NCBI RefSeq assembly: GCF_031582965.1
Contig: NZ_CP134049.1
Coordinates: 2,604,001 to 2,668,000 of the forward strand
Source: Bacillus sp. NEB1478
Lineage (GTDB): Bacteria > Bacillota > Bacilli > Bacillales > Fictibacillaceae
Reading direction: 5' to 3'
Length of the DNA: 64,000 bases
Under the pieces are notes generated by a model. That model saw nothing but the letters and a program-made list of their open reading frames with translations. It made no database searches and was not told where the DNA came from. Positions 9,461-17,563 of this stretch are shown piece by piece. The position numbers and the translations under genes are program-made. How positions within the stretch are numbered: position 1 is the first letter of the stretch; each line of letters begins with the position of its first letter.

Positions 9461-9487
9461 AAAAAGAGCTTAAAAAGACTTAAGCTC
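9461..9487 (-). terminator. Terminator overlapping the phosphatase stop codon
   Basis: Stem GAGCTTAA/TTAAGCTC followed (minus strand) by nine T residues. The last codons and TAA of the 9470 gene lie inside the stem. Confidence 0.85.
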
Positions 9488-10078
9488 TTCGTCAACATCC
9501 AGATGGCTTGTATTATTAAGAAAATGGACAACCTTTTTTGAACCTCTAATCTCCAATAAACTAATACCAGTATCCCCATTTAAGAAATAGAAATCCTGTG
9601 AAATGGGCATGTGAAAATAGGAGCGCAATAAACAGTTTATCACCCCGCCGTGCGCTACGATCGCGATACGTTCTTGTGTGGAAGCGGATATTATTTTGGA
9701 AAAGATTGTTTCAATTCTCATCCGGAATTCGATATGTGATTCTCCTTCTTCGTACCGATCATGCAAGTAAACAGGTGTTGGATATTTTTTTGCTTCTTCA
9801 AAACCGAGGCCAGCTTGAACTCCATTGTTGTATTCCATCAGTTCTTCCTCGAGTTGTAAAGGAACACCTGTAACTTCAGATAATACGGTTGCTGTTTCAC
9901 GAGCCCTTTTTAAAGTACTTGCATAGATAATCTCTGGCAAATAATCTTTATTTACTTTTTCAGCCATTGCTCTAACTTGTTTTCGCCCTCTATCCGTTAA
10001 TTCAAAATCTGCTCTTCCTTCATGAACTTGTAAAATATCAGCCTCTGATTCTCCGTGTCTGATCAATAAGATTTGCAA
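9470..10078 (-). CDS. Histidine phosphatase (phosphoglycerate mutase-like) family protein
   Basis: Predicted phosphatase of the RHG superfamily, 202 residues, a normal length. RHGES at residues 7-11 holds the phosphorylated His8; the second catalytic His is in IAIVAHGGVIN (about residue 150). ASTLKRARETA is the usual second conserved block. The start is TTG at 10078, five bases after GAGGAGATATT. Members act on small phosphorylated metabolites or proteins, and specificity cannot be read from the sequence. It is monocistronic with its own terminator. Confidence 0.88.
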   Translation of the reverse strand: MQILLIRHGESEADILQVHEGRADFELTDRGRKQVRAMAEKVNKDYLPEIIYASTLKRARETATVLSEVTGVPLQLEEELMEYNNGVQAGLGFEEAKKYPTPVYLHDRYEEGESHIEFRMRIETIFSKIISASTQERIAIVAHGGVINCLLRSYFHMPISQDFYFLNGDTGISLLEIRGSKKVVHFLNNTSHLDVDEELKSF

Positions 10079-10178
10079 AATATCTCCTCATTTCTTATTC
10101 TCGGTTTAACATCCAAACACCATTTTACTATATACTGGAAATTAAGAATATAGAATTTTTTATAGAAAGGGGACAATT

Positions 10179-10607
10179 ATGAAATTCGAATCAAAAATTG
10201 ATCTGTGGCTCGTAATTCTCATTTTTGGTGCTTTTGCAATCAGCTTCGGCAGTGCATTAGTTCCTGTTTTAAAAGGGAATGCCAGTATGAATCAAGCATT
10301 GGTTACCATACTTCTTGCTGTTCTCTTCAGTGGATTATTTATATGGCTTATGAAAACAACTTATTATGTATTAGGTGATAAGGAGCTGATTATTCGTTCA
10401 GGACCCATTCGGAAAAAGATTCTTTATTATGAAATCAAGTCTGCGCGGAAATCCAGAAATCCAATATCAAGTCCAGCTTTGTCACTTAAGCGGATCGAGA
10501 TCCTGCACGTTTTCGGTATGGCGCTAATTTCGCCAAAAGACCGTGATGGTTTTCTCACTTTGTTAGCAGAAAAATGTCCGAATGCAACCATTTCCAAAGA
10601 TTATTGA
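10179..10607 (+). CDS. Membrane-anchored bacterial PH-domain protein (YyaB-like)
   Basis: 142 residues. Two membrane helices (about 10-30 and 40-62) precede a small soluble domain resembling the bacterial PH fold, as in B. subtilis YyaB: TTYYVLGDKELIIRSGPIRKKILYYEI. The function of the family is unknown. ATG follows AGAAAGGGGACAATT. The HAD gene begins 15 bases after its stop, so the two are likely co-transcribed. Confidence 0.75.
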   Translation: MKFESKIDLWLVILIFGAFAISFGSALVPVLKGNASMNQALVTILLAVLFSGLFIWLMKTTYYVLGDKELIIRSGPIRKKILYYEIKSARKSRNPISSPALSLKRIEILHVFGMALISPKDRDGFLTLLAEKCPNATISKDY

Positions 10608-10622
10608 ACCGAGGTGAATAAA

Positions 10623-11150
10623 ATGACTTTGCAAGCTGTTTTTCTAGATCGTGATGGAACAATCGGAGGTTCAATGCAAATCGAATATCCTGGTGAACTG
10701 AAACTTTTTCCTTTTACGAAAAAAGCGATAGAATCATTTCAAAAACAAGGAATACGTGTCTTCTCTTTCACGAACCAGCCTGGCATTAGTCAAGGCATGG
10801 CAAAAGAAGAAGACTTCATAAAGGAACTTAAAGGATTTGGATTTGAAGGAATTTATCTGTGTCCACATCATCATCGGGATGGGTGCTTTTGCCGCAAGCC
10901 TGGTACAGGAATGCTTGACAAAGCTGCCTTTGAACATCAGCTGGATTTAACTCGATGTGCCGTTATCGGAGACAGGTGGACAGATATTGAGGCAGCAAAG
11001 AAGGTAGGCTGTACTGCCATATTGGTTTTAACTGGATCGGGAGCTGCTTCCTGGCAAGAAAACCATCTTCATTCTCCCGTACAGCCAGATTACACAGCTG
11101 AAAATATACATGACGCTGCCGAATGGCTATTTAGCACAATTAAAGTTTAA
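10623..11150 (+). CDS. HAD-IIIA family hydrolase (GmhB/histidinol-phosphatase type)
   Basis: Predicted Mg-dependent phosphatase of the HAD superfamily. Motif I is FLDRDGTIGG (near residues 7-16), with the nucleophile Asp and acid Asp. Motif II is FSFTNQPG, and the motif IV acid region is IGDRWTDIEAAK. A CPHHHRDGCFCRKP cluster (about residues 80-93) matches the zinc-binding loop of GmhB-type enzymes. An upstream in-frame GTG (10614) overlaps the GAGGTGA ribosome site, so I choose ATG 10623. The natural substrate is unclear; no heptose or histidine genes adjoin it. Confidence 0.85.
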   Translation: MTLQAVFLDRDGTIGGSMQIEYPGELKLFPFTKKAIESFQKQGIRVFSFTNQPGISQGMAKEEDFIKELKGFGFEGIYLCPHHHRDGCFCRKPGTGMLDKAAFEHQLDLTRCAVIGDRWTDIEAAKKVGCTAILVLTGSGAASWQENHLHSPVQPDYTAENIHDAAEWLFSTIKV

Positions 11151-11165
11151 TAATGATCAATTAAA

Positions 11166-11190
11166 AAAACGCCCCCGACAGGCGTTTTTT
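11166..11190. terminator. Bidirectional terminator
   Basis: Stem AACGCC/GGCGTT flanked by A and T runs, between the convergent HAD and YitT genes. Confidence 0.8.
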
Positions 11191-11195
11191 GTTTC

Positions 11196-12104
11196 TTAAT
11201 GAATTCCTTTTTTCTTAAATCGGCCGCCTTTTACTTCAGCAATATCGGCAATCGCAAGAAAGGCACTGGTGTCGAATTCATCTACAATATCTTTTAGTTT
11301 AGCTTCTTCCAAACGTGTGATGACACAGAACACGACTCCTTTATCATCTCCAGTATACGCGCCTTTACCTTTTAGATACGTAACGCCTCTCCCAAGTCTG
11401 TGAAGAATCGCTTCTCCAATCTCTTCGTGGCTATCACTGATGATCCACGCTGATTTGGACTCTTCTAGACCGGTAATTGTCACATCTATCGTTTTATAAG
11501 CAATGAAATAAGCAATTAATGAGTACATCGCACGGTCCCATGAGAACACGAAACCAGCTGCTCCTAAAATAAAGATGTTAAAGAACATGATAATTTCACC
11601 GACGGAAAATGGAATTCTGGAGTTTGAAAGAATAGCCAGTATTTCAGTTCCGTCAAGTGAACCACCGCTTCGGATAACCATACCGATTCCGATACCGATA
11701 AAAATGCCTCCAAACACCGTTGCAAGGAGCAAATCTTCAGTAAATGCCGGTACTGGATGCAGAAATGATGTTGCAAAAGAAAGGACAATAATGCCATATA
11801 ATGTTGAAAATGCAAATGTCTTGCCAATTTGTTTATAGCCCATATAAATAAAAGGAAGGTTGAATAGAAAGAGGAAGATTCCCAATTTAACGCCGGTAAT
11901 ATGAGAAAGCATGATGGATATACCTGTTATGCCGCCATCAATTACATGGTTTGGAATTAAAAAGATTTCAAGCCCCACTGCCATTAGGATAGCTCCAAAT
12001 GTGATTAAAACCGCACGGATTGCAAGTTTTCCTTTTGTTAATTTACGGTGCTGTCTGTTCAGCTGTTCAATCATTCCCTCATTGATCTGTGCTTCTTCAG
12101 TCAT
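11196..12104 (-). CDS. YitT family membrane protein
   Basis: 302-residue protein of the YitT family: about five membrane helices (residues 25-195) followed by a soluble DUF2179 domain (about 215-290). Conserved text includes GLEIFLIPNHVIDGGITGISIM and SGGSLDGTEILAI. The family is widespread in Firmicutes and its transport or signalling role is not established. The ATG at 12104 follows GAGGGGGAATAACTC. It is monocistronic and convergent with the HAD gene. Confidence 0.88.
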   Translation of the reverse strand: MTEEAQINEGMIEQLNRQHRKLTKGKLAIRAVLITFGAILMAVGLEIFLIPNHVIDGGITGISIMLSHITGVKLGIFLFLFNLPFIYMGYKQIGKTFAFSTLYGIIVLSFATSFLHPVPAFTEDLLLATVFGGIFIGIGIGMVIRSGGSLDGTEILAILSNSRIPFSVGEIIMFFNIFILGAAGFVFSWDRAMYSLIAYFIAYKTIDVTITGLEESKSAWIISDSHEEIGEAILHRLGRGVTYLKGKGAYTGDDKGVVFCVITRLEEAKLKDIVDEFDTSAFLAIADIAEVKGGRFKKKGIH

Positions 12105-12191
12105 GAGTTATTCCCCCTCGTTACAATCTTTTCTTTCATGTTCACACTAACTCCTCCTTTAACGTATTTTTGTTTTACATTAAGGAATCAA

Positions 12192-12758
12192 TCAAAGTCT
12201 GACATCTATCTCTGTTTTGATTTTTTCTTCTTTTGAAATGCCTAGATATTTTAATGTTTCAGATGGACTTGAATGATTGAAGTGTTTTTGCAGAAGTGAA
12301 ATAGCGATGCCCCGCTTGTACGCATGAAATCCAAACGTTTTCCGCATTGAGTTCGTACCGATCTTCCCCTTAATTCCTACCTCTTCAGCAGCTTGATGGA
12401 TGATCCGATATGCTTGCTGCCGTGAAATCGGTAATTTTGTTTTTCTAGATGAAAACAAATAATCTTGGCAATTTAGATCAGTATGAAGTATATAATGCTG
12501 AAGAATTTTCCGAACGGTCTCATTTAGATAAATATCTTTAGAGATCTCTGCTTCTTTAGAGGACAGGCAATAAAATGGTTTGATCATGAAATCCTCCTCC
12601 ATAACGTCATCTACTTTAATTGAAAGAATTTCAGTAATTTTTAATCCTGTATTAATACCAAACACAAAAAGAACATAGTCCCGTTCTGATTGTTTTTTCA
12701 AATAGCGTTTGATCGCATTAATCTGCTTTATATCCCTTAATGCTTCCACATATTCCAT
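12192..12758 (-). CDS. Small tyrosine recombinase-like protein with altered catalytic residues
   Basis: 188 residues, covering the catalytic domain of a phage-integrase/XerC-type recombinase with almost no N-terminal arm-binding domain. The start at ATG 12758 follows AAGGTGATG. The usual first Arg (GLRIS/TE) is Lys here: GLKITEIL, codon AAA. The usual HxxR is NSMR, codon AAC for the first residue; the R is kept. The C-terminal HFNHSSPSETLKYLGI keeps a box-II-like segment and a Tyr. With two of the catalytic residues changed it may be inactive or work only as a DNA-binding protein. No flanking attachment repeats were seen. Confidence 0.75.
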   Translation of the reverse strand: MEYVEALRDIKQINAIKRYLKKQSERDYVLFVFGINTGLKITEILSIKVDDVMEEDFMIKPFYCLSSKEAEISKDIYLNETVRKILQHYILHTDLNCQDYLFSSRKTKLPISRQQAYRIIHQAAEEVGIKGKIGTNSMRKTFGFHAYKRGIAISLLQKHFNHSSPSETLKYLGISKEEKIKTEIDVRL

Positions 12759-12921
12759 CAGGATCATCACCTTAACTATGTTACTTAACCTTATTATAAC
12801 ACTATATTATGTAACATAAAAACGATATGCTTATATTCGCTAAATTCCCTAATATACCTATATTTCAATTCATAGAATTCCCCTATTCTGTTACATCATT
12901 CACCTTAATAAATAGAAAAAA

Positions 12922-12937
12922 GCCCCCTTGTGGAGAC
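12922..12937 (-). terminator. Short terminator
   Basis: On the minus strand GTCTCC-ACAA-GGGGGC (two G-T pairs) followed by TTTTTT, downstream of the 12946 gene. Confidence 0.6.
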
Positions 12938-12945
12938 TTTCTTTA

Positions 12946-13491
12946 TTACCAAACTTTCACTATTTCTTTATTGTCATTTAAAAACAGTATGTGTTCTGGA
13001 GGCTTTCCCTTTTTAGATGGTTCATAGTTGTACCAAAATTTCTTTTGATTTTTTAATGGAACTAATGATACTGCTTCTCTCTTCAAGTATTCTTTATCAG
13101 AAAAGCTTAAGTTTGGAACAGAAGCCATAAAGGAAATGTCGGTTCGATCTGTAATACCAAAATAGAGTTCTTTAGAAGCTGAAATAGCCGAATAAGAAAC
13201 ACCGACTTTCGGAAGTTTATCATGGAGATTTAGGGTAGTCGGAAAAACTTCATAATCTTTATAAAAGCCGAACGGATAAATAATTTTTGTTATAGCCAAC
13301 GAAAAATTTCCTTCATTATCGATTACAAGCACATATCGGTCATCGCTTAGCTGGATATAAGTTTTATCACAATGAGTTAGTTCTTGATAAGCCCCATCCC
13401 TTGTTGTGTGAAAATGTGTAACAAAATAAACAATGAAGCAAGCTAACCCAACTGAAATAAGCAATAAAAATCTTCTTAACCAACGAGACAT
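12946..13491 (-). CDS. Membrane-anchored hypothetical protein, 181 aa
   Basis: An N-terminal positively charged stretch and hydrophobic segment (MSRWLRRFLLLISVGLACFIVYFV) form a signal anchor. The remaining 155 residues face outside and carry no motif I recognise. The ATG at 13491 lies inside the end of the Nif3 gene, in another frame, with a 16-base overlap, so translation is probably coupled. It ends at a short terminator. Unknown function. Confidence 0.65.
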   Translation of the reverse strand: MSRWLRRFLLLISVGLACFIVYFVTHFHTTRDGAYQELTHCDKTYIQLSDDRYVLVIDNEGNFSLAITKIIYPFGFYKDYEVFPTTLNLHDKLPKVGVSYSAISASKELYFGITDRTDISFMASVPNLSFSDKEYLKREAVSLVPLKNQKKFWYNYEPSKKGKPPEHILFLNDNKEIVKVW

Positions 13492-14255
13492 TTGTCGTTT
13501 GCTTCTGTGTGCTTTTCTTCAATAAGAATAAGTTCGGTTTCAGGAAACGCCTCTTGTACCTTTTTTGCGAAACTTTCTACCCCAAATACTTCGGTAAAGG
13601 TATGGCTTCCCACATATAAATTTATCCCTGTAAAATTTGCATACTGCACAGAATACAGCGTTCTTTCACCTGTAATAAATGCGTCACAGCCTTGCTCCAC
13701 TGCATATTTTATAAAATCACTATTATTTCCTGCTCCAGTTAAGATCGCTACTTTCTTTACAAGCCGGTCATTATTCTGCCAAGCTTTAACAGGTTCATTC
13801 AAGACTTTTTCAAGTCGCTCTTTCAGTTCAGCAAAAGGGACAGCCGTTTCGAATATGCCGATTCCTGGGTAGTCTTTATCATTTCGGCAAGTTGAGTAGC
13901 TGGTTATCTCGTCAATCTGAATTTTTTCAAACAAAGAAGTACACGTTCCAAATTGTACAAAATCGAGCGGGGAATGAGTAAAGTAATGTGTGATCTCATT
14001 TTTTTCTAATTCTGCAGTACATACTTCTCTCATTCCATAAAGAAAATCCCAAGCATCATGATGGGTGAGTAAAAGGTCAGCATTTGATTTTGCTGCTTTT
14101 TCCACCGTTTCTGGAGTTAGATTCGTAGCATAAGCAATCCTTTTGATCTCTTTTTCAACACGGTAAGTAAAGCCATATTCTCCCTCATCTTTAAAGGTAG
14201 TTAGCCATTCACCAAATAATGATGCTGTCAGCTTTTCAAATTCACTTGTTTTCAT
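13476..14255 (-). CDS. Nif3-like dinuclear metal-centre protein
   Basis: 259-residue member of the Nif3/YbgI family, conserved hexameric proteins that bind two metal ions and whose reaction is unknown. Visible signatures are ADLLLTHHDAWDF (metal-binding His pair near residues 68-69), VAILTGAGNNSDFIKYAVEQGCDAFITGE and, near the C-terminus, GSHTFTEVFGV. The frame is open to 14309, but ATG 14255 follows AAGGGGAAGAGATA and starts at the conserved region. The usual TGE-and-HxxxE ligands seem present. Downstream it overlaps the membrane-anchored 181-aa gene. Confidence 0.82.
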   Translation of the reverse strand: MKTSEFEKLTASLFGEWLTTFKDEGEYGFTYRVEKEIKRIAYATNLTPETVEKAAKSNADLLLTHHDAWDFLYGMREVCTAELEKNEITHYFTHSPLDFVQFGTCTSLFEKIQIDEITSYSTCRNDKDYPGIGIFETAVPFAELKERLEKVLNEPVKAWQNNDRLVKKVAILTGAGNNSDFIKYAVEQGCDAFITGERTLYSVQYANFTGINLYVGSHTFTEVFGVESFAKKVQEAFPETELILIEEKHTEANDKCLVG

Positions 14256-14345
14256 TATCTCTTCCCCTTTTTTATCATCTCCTTTAATTATGTCATGATT
14301 TTCCATCAAAAACTATAATGAGATTCGATGCTTATTATTCATCAA

Positions 14346-14378
14346 AAAAAGATCAGGTGAATTTCACCCGATCTTTTT
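14346..14378. terminator. Terminator downstream of the 80-aa gene
   Basis: Stem AAAGATC.GGTGAA / TTCACC.GATCTTT with flanking A/T runs. Confidence 0.75.
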
Positions 14379-14619
14379 ATTCGTTATTTAAACTTCCTCT
14401 TTCAATGGATTCTATTTGTTTCATTAAGTCATAATAGTCATCAGGCTGCTGAAATTGTTCGACTTTCCAATGTTGTCTAATCCAATCGGCAACTTCACTT
14501 GCACTATTAAACACCTCACCAGTTGTGTCGCTGTCTCGAATCGTAAAGACCATGTTTTCATAATCGACCGTAACATCACATGGAAACTTCCCGTCTTTTT
14601 TGTACAGCGAATACTCCAC
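14377..14619 (-). CDS. Hypothetical protein, 80 aa
   Basis: Small acidic soluble protein starting at GTG 14619, nine bases after AGGAGGCGG. It opens MEYSLYKKDGKFPCDV and contains a WIRQHWKVEQF segment. No known domain is visible and there is no signal peptide. A CGGGTAT sequence about 40 bases upstream resembles a sigma-B -10 but has no matching -35. It is monocistronic. Confidence 0.6.
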   Translation of the reverse strand: MEYSLYKKDGKFPCDVTVDYENMVFTIRDSDTTGEVFNSASEVADWIRQHWKVEQFQQPDDYYDLMKQIESIERGSLNNE

Positions 14620-14782
14620 ATCTCCCGCCTCCTATTCATACTTTCTTACAAAAAGTAATACCCGGACTTTACCTATTTTATGACACTTCACTTAAGAACT
14701 TTTGAAAAAAGGTATAAAAGCAGGATGGAACGCTCATTCTGATAATAAAACTAATTAATATGTTGCTGAGGAGGCAAGCATA

Positions 14783-14935
14783 ATGACAGATGATAAACGC
14801 GAGAAAAAGCAAAACCCTGGACTTAAACGATCTGATGCATATCGAGGAGACTCTGTCGATTCCCATAAAAGTATTGAAGAAGCAAACCAATATTTAAAAG
14901 AAGCTGAAATCAGTCAGCAAAATAACAACTTGTAA
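14783..14935 (+). CDS. Small hydrophilic protein, 50 aa
   Basis: Short gene read by eye: MTDDKREKKQNPGLKRSD... ending QQNNNL. It is preceded by GAGGAGGCAAGCATA and followed after 15 bases by the DUF2512-type gene, so they are probably one operon. The composition (Lys, Asp, Asn, Gln-rich, no hydrophobic core) resembles small Bacillus spore or stress proteins, but I cannot name the family. Confidence 0.6.
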   Translation: MTDDKREKKQNPGLKRSDAYRGDSVDSHKSIEEANQYLKEAEISQQNNNL

Positions 14936-14950
14936 AAGGAGTGAAAGTTT

Positions 14951-15304
14951 TTGCAAAGCTTAATGATAAAAATCATAGGTATTCCTCTCATTCTAGTCCT
15001 GTGCAATTTTTTATTTAAGAGTGTTGATTTTAGGCTTGTCTATCCGATCATTTGGTTTACAGCCGTTTTAGCTCCAATCGGTGTCGTGATGGAATATGTT
15101 GTGATCCCTCGAATTACTTATGGAAAACAGTTGTTTATTGATTTTGCAGCTACTTTTATTTTAGTTTACTTATTGGCTCTCATTCTTCCGGCGGTCGAAA
15201 TTTCATTATGGGGTTCATTTTTAATTGCACTTATTACAACCTGTATGGAAGCCATGGTCCATAAACATCTCATTTCGGATCATCTGGATCATTCCTATCG
15301 ATAG
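14951..15304 (+). CDS. DUF2512 (YndM-like) membrane protein
   Basis: 117 residues with four predicted transmembrane helices that fill most of the chain. The pattern matches the DUF2512/YndM family of Bacillus, unknown in function. Start is TTG 14951 after AAAAGGAGTGAAAG. It follows the 50-aa gene at 15 bases and ends before a convergent terminator. Confidence 0.72.
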   Translation: MQSLMIKIIGIPLILVLCNFLFKSVDFRLVYPIIWFTAVLAPIGVVMEYVVIPRITYGKQLFIDFAATFILVYLLALILPAVEISLWGSFLIALITTCMEAMVHKHLISDHLDHSYR

Positions 15305-15339
15305 AGCGGCATTTAAGTTCATTTGAATTATGTATGTTG

Positions 15340-15377
15340 GAAGAAGTCTTTCTTTATTTGGACTTCTTCTTTTTTAT
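15340..15377. terminator. Bidirectional terminator
   Basis: Stem GAAGAAGTC/GACTTCTTC with T run, overlapping the end of the convergent methyltransferase gene. Confidence 0.8.
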
Positions 15378-15916
15378 TTTTCACAAAGATATACAAAGGC
15401 TGGTGGAAAGTTTTTTGGAACGAATGAAATTTCAATTTCTTTAAAGTACGATTGAAATGTACTTTTCATTTGAGTTGAATACTGGAAGGCAACCATTACC
15501 CCTCCTGGCCTTAGTGCTCGATAAGCTTCTTCAACAATTTGTTTGCGCACTGTTTGATTAAAATTTGCAAAAGGCAATCCTGAAAAAACGGCATCAAGTG
15601 TTCCTTCCTGTATGTTATCTGTCATGCGGCTGGCATCCTCATGAACGAAACACTGAGGAAATTCCAATTGAAGACCTTCACGCATCTCTATGTCTTTTTC
15701 AAAAATATACAAAGAAGTATCTGCAGCCATCGAATTTACAATTTCTTTTGTAATCACGCCTGTACCTGCCCCTAATTCAGCCACTTCTCTTATGTTGTTC
15801 CAGTTTACGATAGATGTCATTTTCTTAGCTAAAGTTTTCGAACTCGGAAAGAGACTGCCTACCTGTAAGGGTGATTGGATAAATTTCTGAATAAACACAC
15901 CAGTTCCTAAATGCAT
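15374..15916 (-). CDS. Class I SAM-dependent methyltransferase (phospholipid methyltransferase/KsgA-like)
   Basis: 180 residues. The SAM-binding motif I is VAELGAGTGVITKEI (about 45-59), followed by the acidic motif II (YIFEKDIEM). FSGLPFANF sits where KsgA-like enzymes have NLPY. VGSLFPSSKTLAKKM at the N-terminus is typical of bacterial phospholipid N-methyltransferase-like proteins. The actual substrate is not determinable. ATG follows GAGGAATCAAA. A 21-nt periodic array lies just upstream. Confidence 0.78.
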   Translation of the reverse strand: MHLGTGVFIQKFIQSPLQVGSLFPSSKTLAKKMTSIVNWNNIREVAELGAGTGVITKEIVNSMAADTSLYIFEKDIEMREGLQLEFPQCFVHEDASRMTDNIQEGTLDAVFSGLPFANFNQTVRKQIVEEAYRALRPGGVMVAFQYSTQMKSTFQSYFKEIEISFVPKNFPPAFVYLCEK

Positions 15917-15989
15917 TTTGATTCCTCACTTTAATTCCGATTAAGTCGATATGATTTATATATATTATTCAACTATCGGAAAGTGGTGA

Positions 15990-16075
15990 GGATTTACTTT
16001 CGTAGAATTGGAAATTGAGTTTGAGGGATTGTACTTTCATTTGGTATGATTCACCTGCGTTTTGGTAGGATTCCT
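15990..16075. repeat. 21-nt periodic intergenic array 1
   Basis: Core elements GAATT (16005), GGATT (16026), TGATT (16047) and GGATT (16068) recur at exactly 21 bases, most preceded by TTTSGTA-like sequence, with variable filler. A further GCAGGATTCG at about 16127 is nearly in phase (62 bases on). The ORF over the region (15969-16208) exists because 21 is a multiple of three. Confidence 0.7.
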
Positions 16076-16172
16076 TGCTGCGGTGACTGAAGGTAAGAAG
16101 CGGTGGTAGTCCTTTTGACTGATTTCGCAGGATTCGTGGATTCATAATCCATTTTAGCTTCACACAAAATAA

Positions 16173-16219
16173 AAAACTGACTCCTCCAGGTTCCAATTCA
16201 ACCTCCATGAGTCAGTTTG
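16173..16219 (-). terminator. Terminator after the FbpA-like gene
   Basis: Stem AACTGACTC/GAGTCAGTT with an inner GGTT/AACC pair, followed on the minus strand by TTTTTTATTTTG. Confidence 0.75.
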
Positions 16220-16235
16220 CCATTATTTTAATGAT

Positions 16236-16400
16236 TCAAGTTGTTTTTTCCTGAACAGCTGGCGAAAGAATATCCTGATACTGTTGTTCCAGATCTTCTA
16301 AAGTAAGCTCGTACAGCTGCCGGCCATCTTTTGTCTTGTATATATCATGCCGCAATAAGTTCGCAATAAGGTTATCCCTTTTTTGATGGTCGCCTGACAC
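16236..16400 (-). CDS. Fur-regulated basic protein A (FbpA)-like small protein
   Basis: 54 residues from GTG 16400, six bases after AGGAGGGATC. The open frame continues to 16463, but that part is the promoter. The sequence KRDNLIANLLRHDIYKTKDGRQLYELTLEDLEQQY matches the FbpA family core. In B. subtilis, FbpA is controlled by Fur and helps the iron-sparing response, working with the sRNA FsrA. No Fur box is visible here; instead there is a sigma-B-type promoter. The role is therefore inferred from homology only. Confidence 0.75.
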   Translation of the reverse strand: MSGDHQKRDNLIANLLRHDIYKTKDGRQLYELTLEDLEQQYQDILSPAVQEKTT

Positions 16401-16435
16401 GCTCGATCCCTCCTGAAAAATCTCTTCAACTATTC

Positions 16436-16461
16436 TTACCCGCAAAATAATAAGGAAAAAC
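16436..16461 (-). promoter_or_regulatory. Sigma-B-type promoter
   Basis: GTTTTT (rc of 16456-16461), 14-base spacer, GGGTAA (rc of 16436-16441). The spacer CCTTATTATTTTGC differs at two positions from CTTTATCATTTTGC at 4889-4902. Confidence 0.75.
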
Positions 16462-16589
16462 ACTTAAAATACAAATACGAAATTTTAGAAATATTTAGAG
16501 ATTAGTTTATGTGTTTACCTTACGCTTATTTACTATAAATGTCAATAATTTCTAGGCGGATTTTGACTGTTAATTCTTATTTCACAATA

Positions 16590-16621
16590 AAAAAACTTGA
16601 GGATCACCATCCTCAAGTTCC
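16590..16621 (-). terminator. Terminator of the MscS gene
   Basis: Perfect 11-bp stem AACTTGAGGAT/ATCCTCAAGTT, four-base loop, then T residues on the minus strand. Confidence 0.9.
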
Positions 16622-17464
16622 TTATTTTTTCTCCACTTTTCTCACTTCAACTTGATGTGGATATGGAATTTCAATATTATTTGCATCTAATGCTTCTTTC
16701 AAGGATTGACGCAGCTGGCGTTCAACTGCCCATTGTTCCCCATTCCTTGTTTTTGAAATGATGCGGATTACAACATCTGACGAGCCTAATGTTTGAACCC
16801 CCAGCACACTTGGCCCTTCGAAAATACTGTCATTGTTTGCTTTTACTTTATCACAAGCCTCTTGCAGTACTTGGATCGCGGTATCAATGTCCTCTTCATA
16901 GGCAATCCCGATATCAACAAGCGCGCGCATATTTCCGCGTGAATGATTGGCCAGTGTGCTGATCTCACGGTTTGGCATGTAATTAAGCGTTCCGTCAAAC
17001 GACCGGATATGAGTTGTTCGGAGTCCTACTTCCTCTACAATTCCATCCACACCGCCAATCGTAACGTAATCACCGACATCCATTTGTTTTTCTAAAAGAA
17101 TAAAGAAACCTGTAACAACATCACTTACTAGTCCTTGTGCACCGAAACCAATCGCCAGTCCGACAACACCTGCACCTGCGATCAATGTACCGATCTCGAG
17201 ACCAAACTGTTTAAATACAATTCCGGCAAAAATAAAGATTAAAATATAAGAAAACAAGTTAATAATCAGTTTTTGCAGTGTAATCACTCGGCCGCTCGGC
17301 ATCTTTCTATGTGTAGCAGCACGACTAAACATCTGGTTGATTACGCTTCTGCCAATCGATCTTATGATGAAAAAGAGCACGATTATTAATAAAAACTTAC
17401 CTGCCCATATTCCAGCATCGAGCAATAATTTAGCCCAATTTATTTTCTCCAGCCATTTCTCCAA
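16622..17464 (-). CDS. Small-conductance mechanosensitive channel (MscS family)
   Basis: 280-residue channel that opens under membrane tension to release solutes on hypo-osmotic shock. Helices lie at about 18-38, 65-87 and 92-115, the last being the Gly/Ala-rich pore helix (LIAGAGVVGLAIGFGAQGLVSDVVTGFFILLE). The cytoplasmic MscS beta domain (VGDYVTIGGVDGIVEEVGLRTTHIRSFDG) and C-terminal domain follow. The size is that of B. subtilis YkuT. It starts at TTG 17464 after GGGAGTGG. Monocistronic, strong terminator. Confidence 0.9.
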   Translation of the reverse strand: MEKWLEKINWAKLLLDAGIWAGKFLLIIVLFFIIRSIGRSVINQMFSRAATHRKMPSGRVITLQKLIINLFSYILIFIFAGIVFKQFGLEIGTLIAGAGVVGLAIGFGAQGLVSDVVTGFFILLEKQMDVGDYVTIGGVDGIVEEVGLRTTHIRSFDGTLNYMPNREISTLANHSRGNMRALVDIGIAYEEDIDTAIQVLQEACDKVKANNDSIFEGPSVLGVQTLGSSDVVIRIISKTRNGEQWAVERQLRQSLKEALDANNIEIPYPHQVEVRKVEKK

Positions 17465-17563
17465 AAAAAACCACTCCCATTGCTACTATAAAATAGAATA
17501 GTTCCTATTGTAGCAAGACTGAGAGCGGCATTTCAAATGATAACTAAAAATAGCTTACTTGTT

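Noticed and set aside
12100..12830. Integrative element around the tyrosine recombinase
   Set aside because: No direct repeats, tRNA target or cargo genes were seen; neighbours are ordinary chromosomal genes.
15969..16208. 79-codon ORF on the minus strand
   Set aside because: It exists because the array repeats every 21 bases, a multiple of three. No ribosome site, no coding-like composition, and a terminator stem lies at its 5' end.
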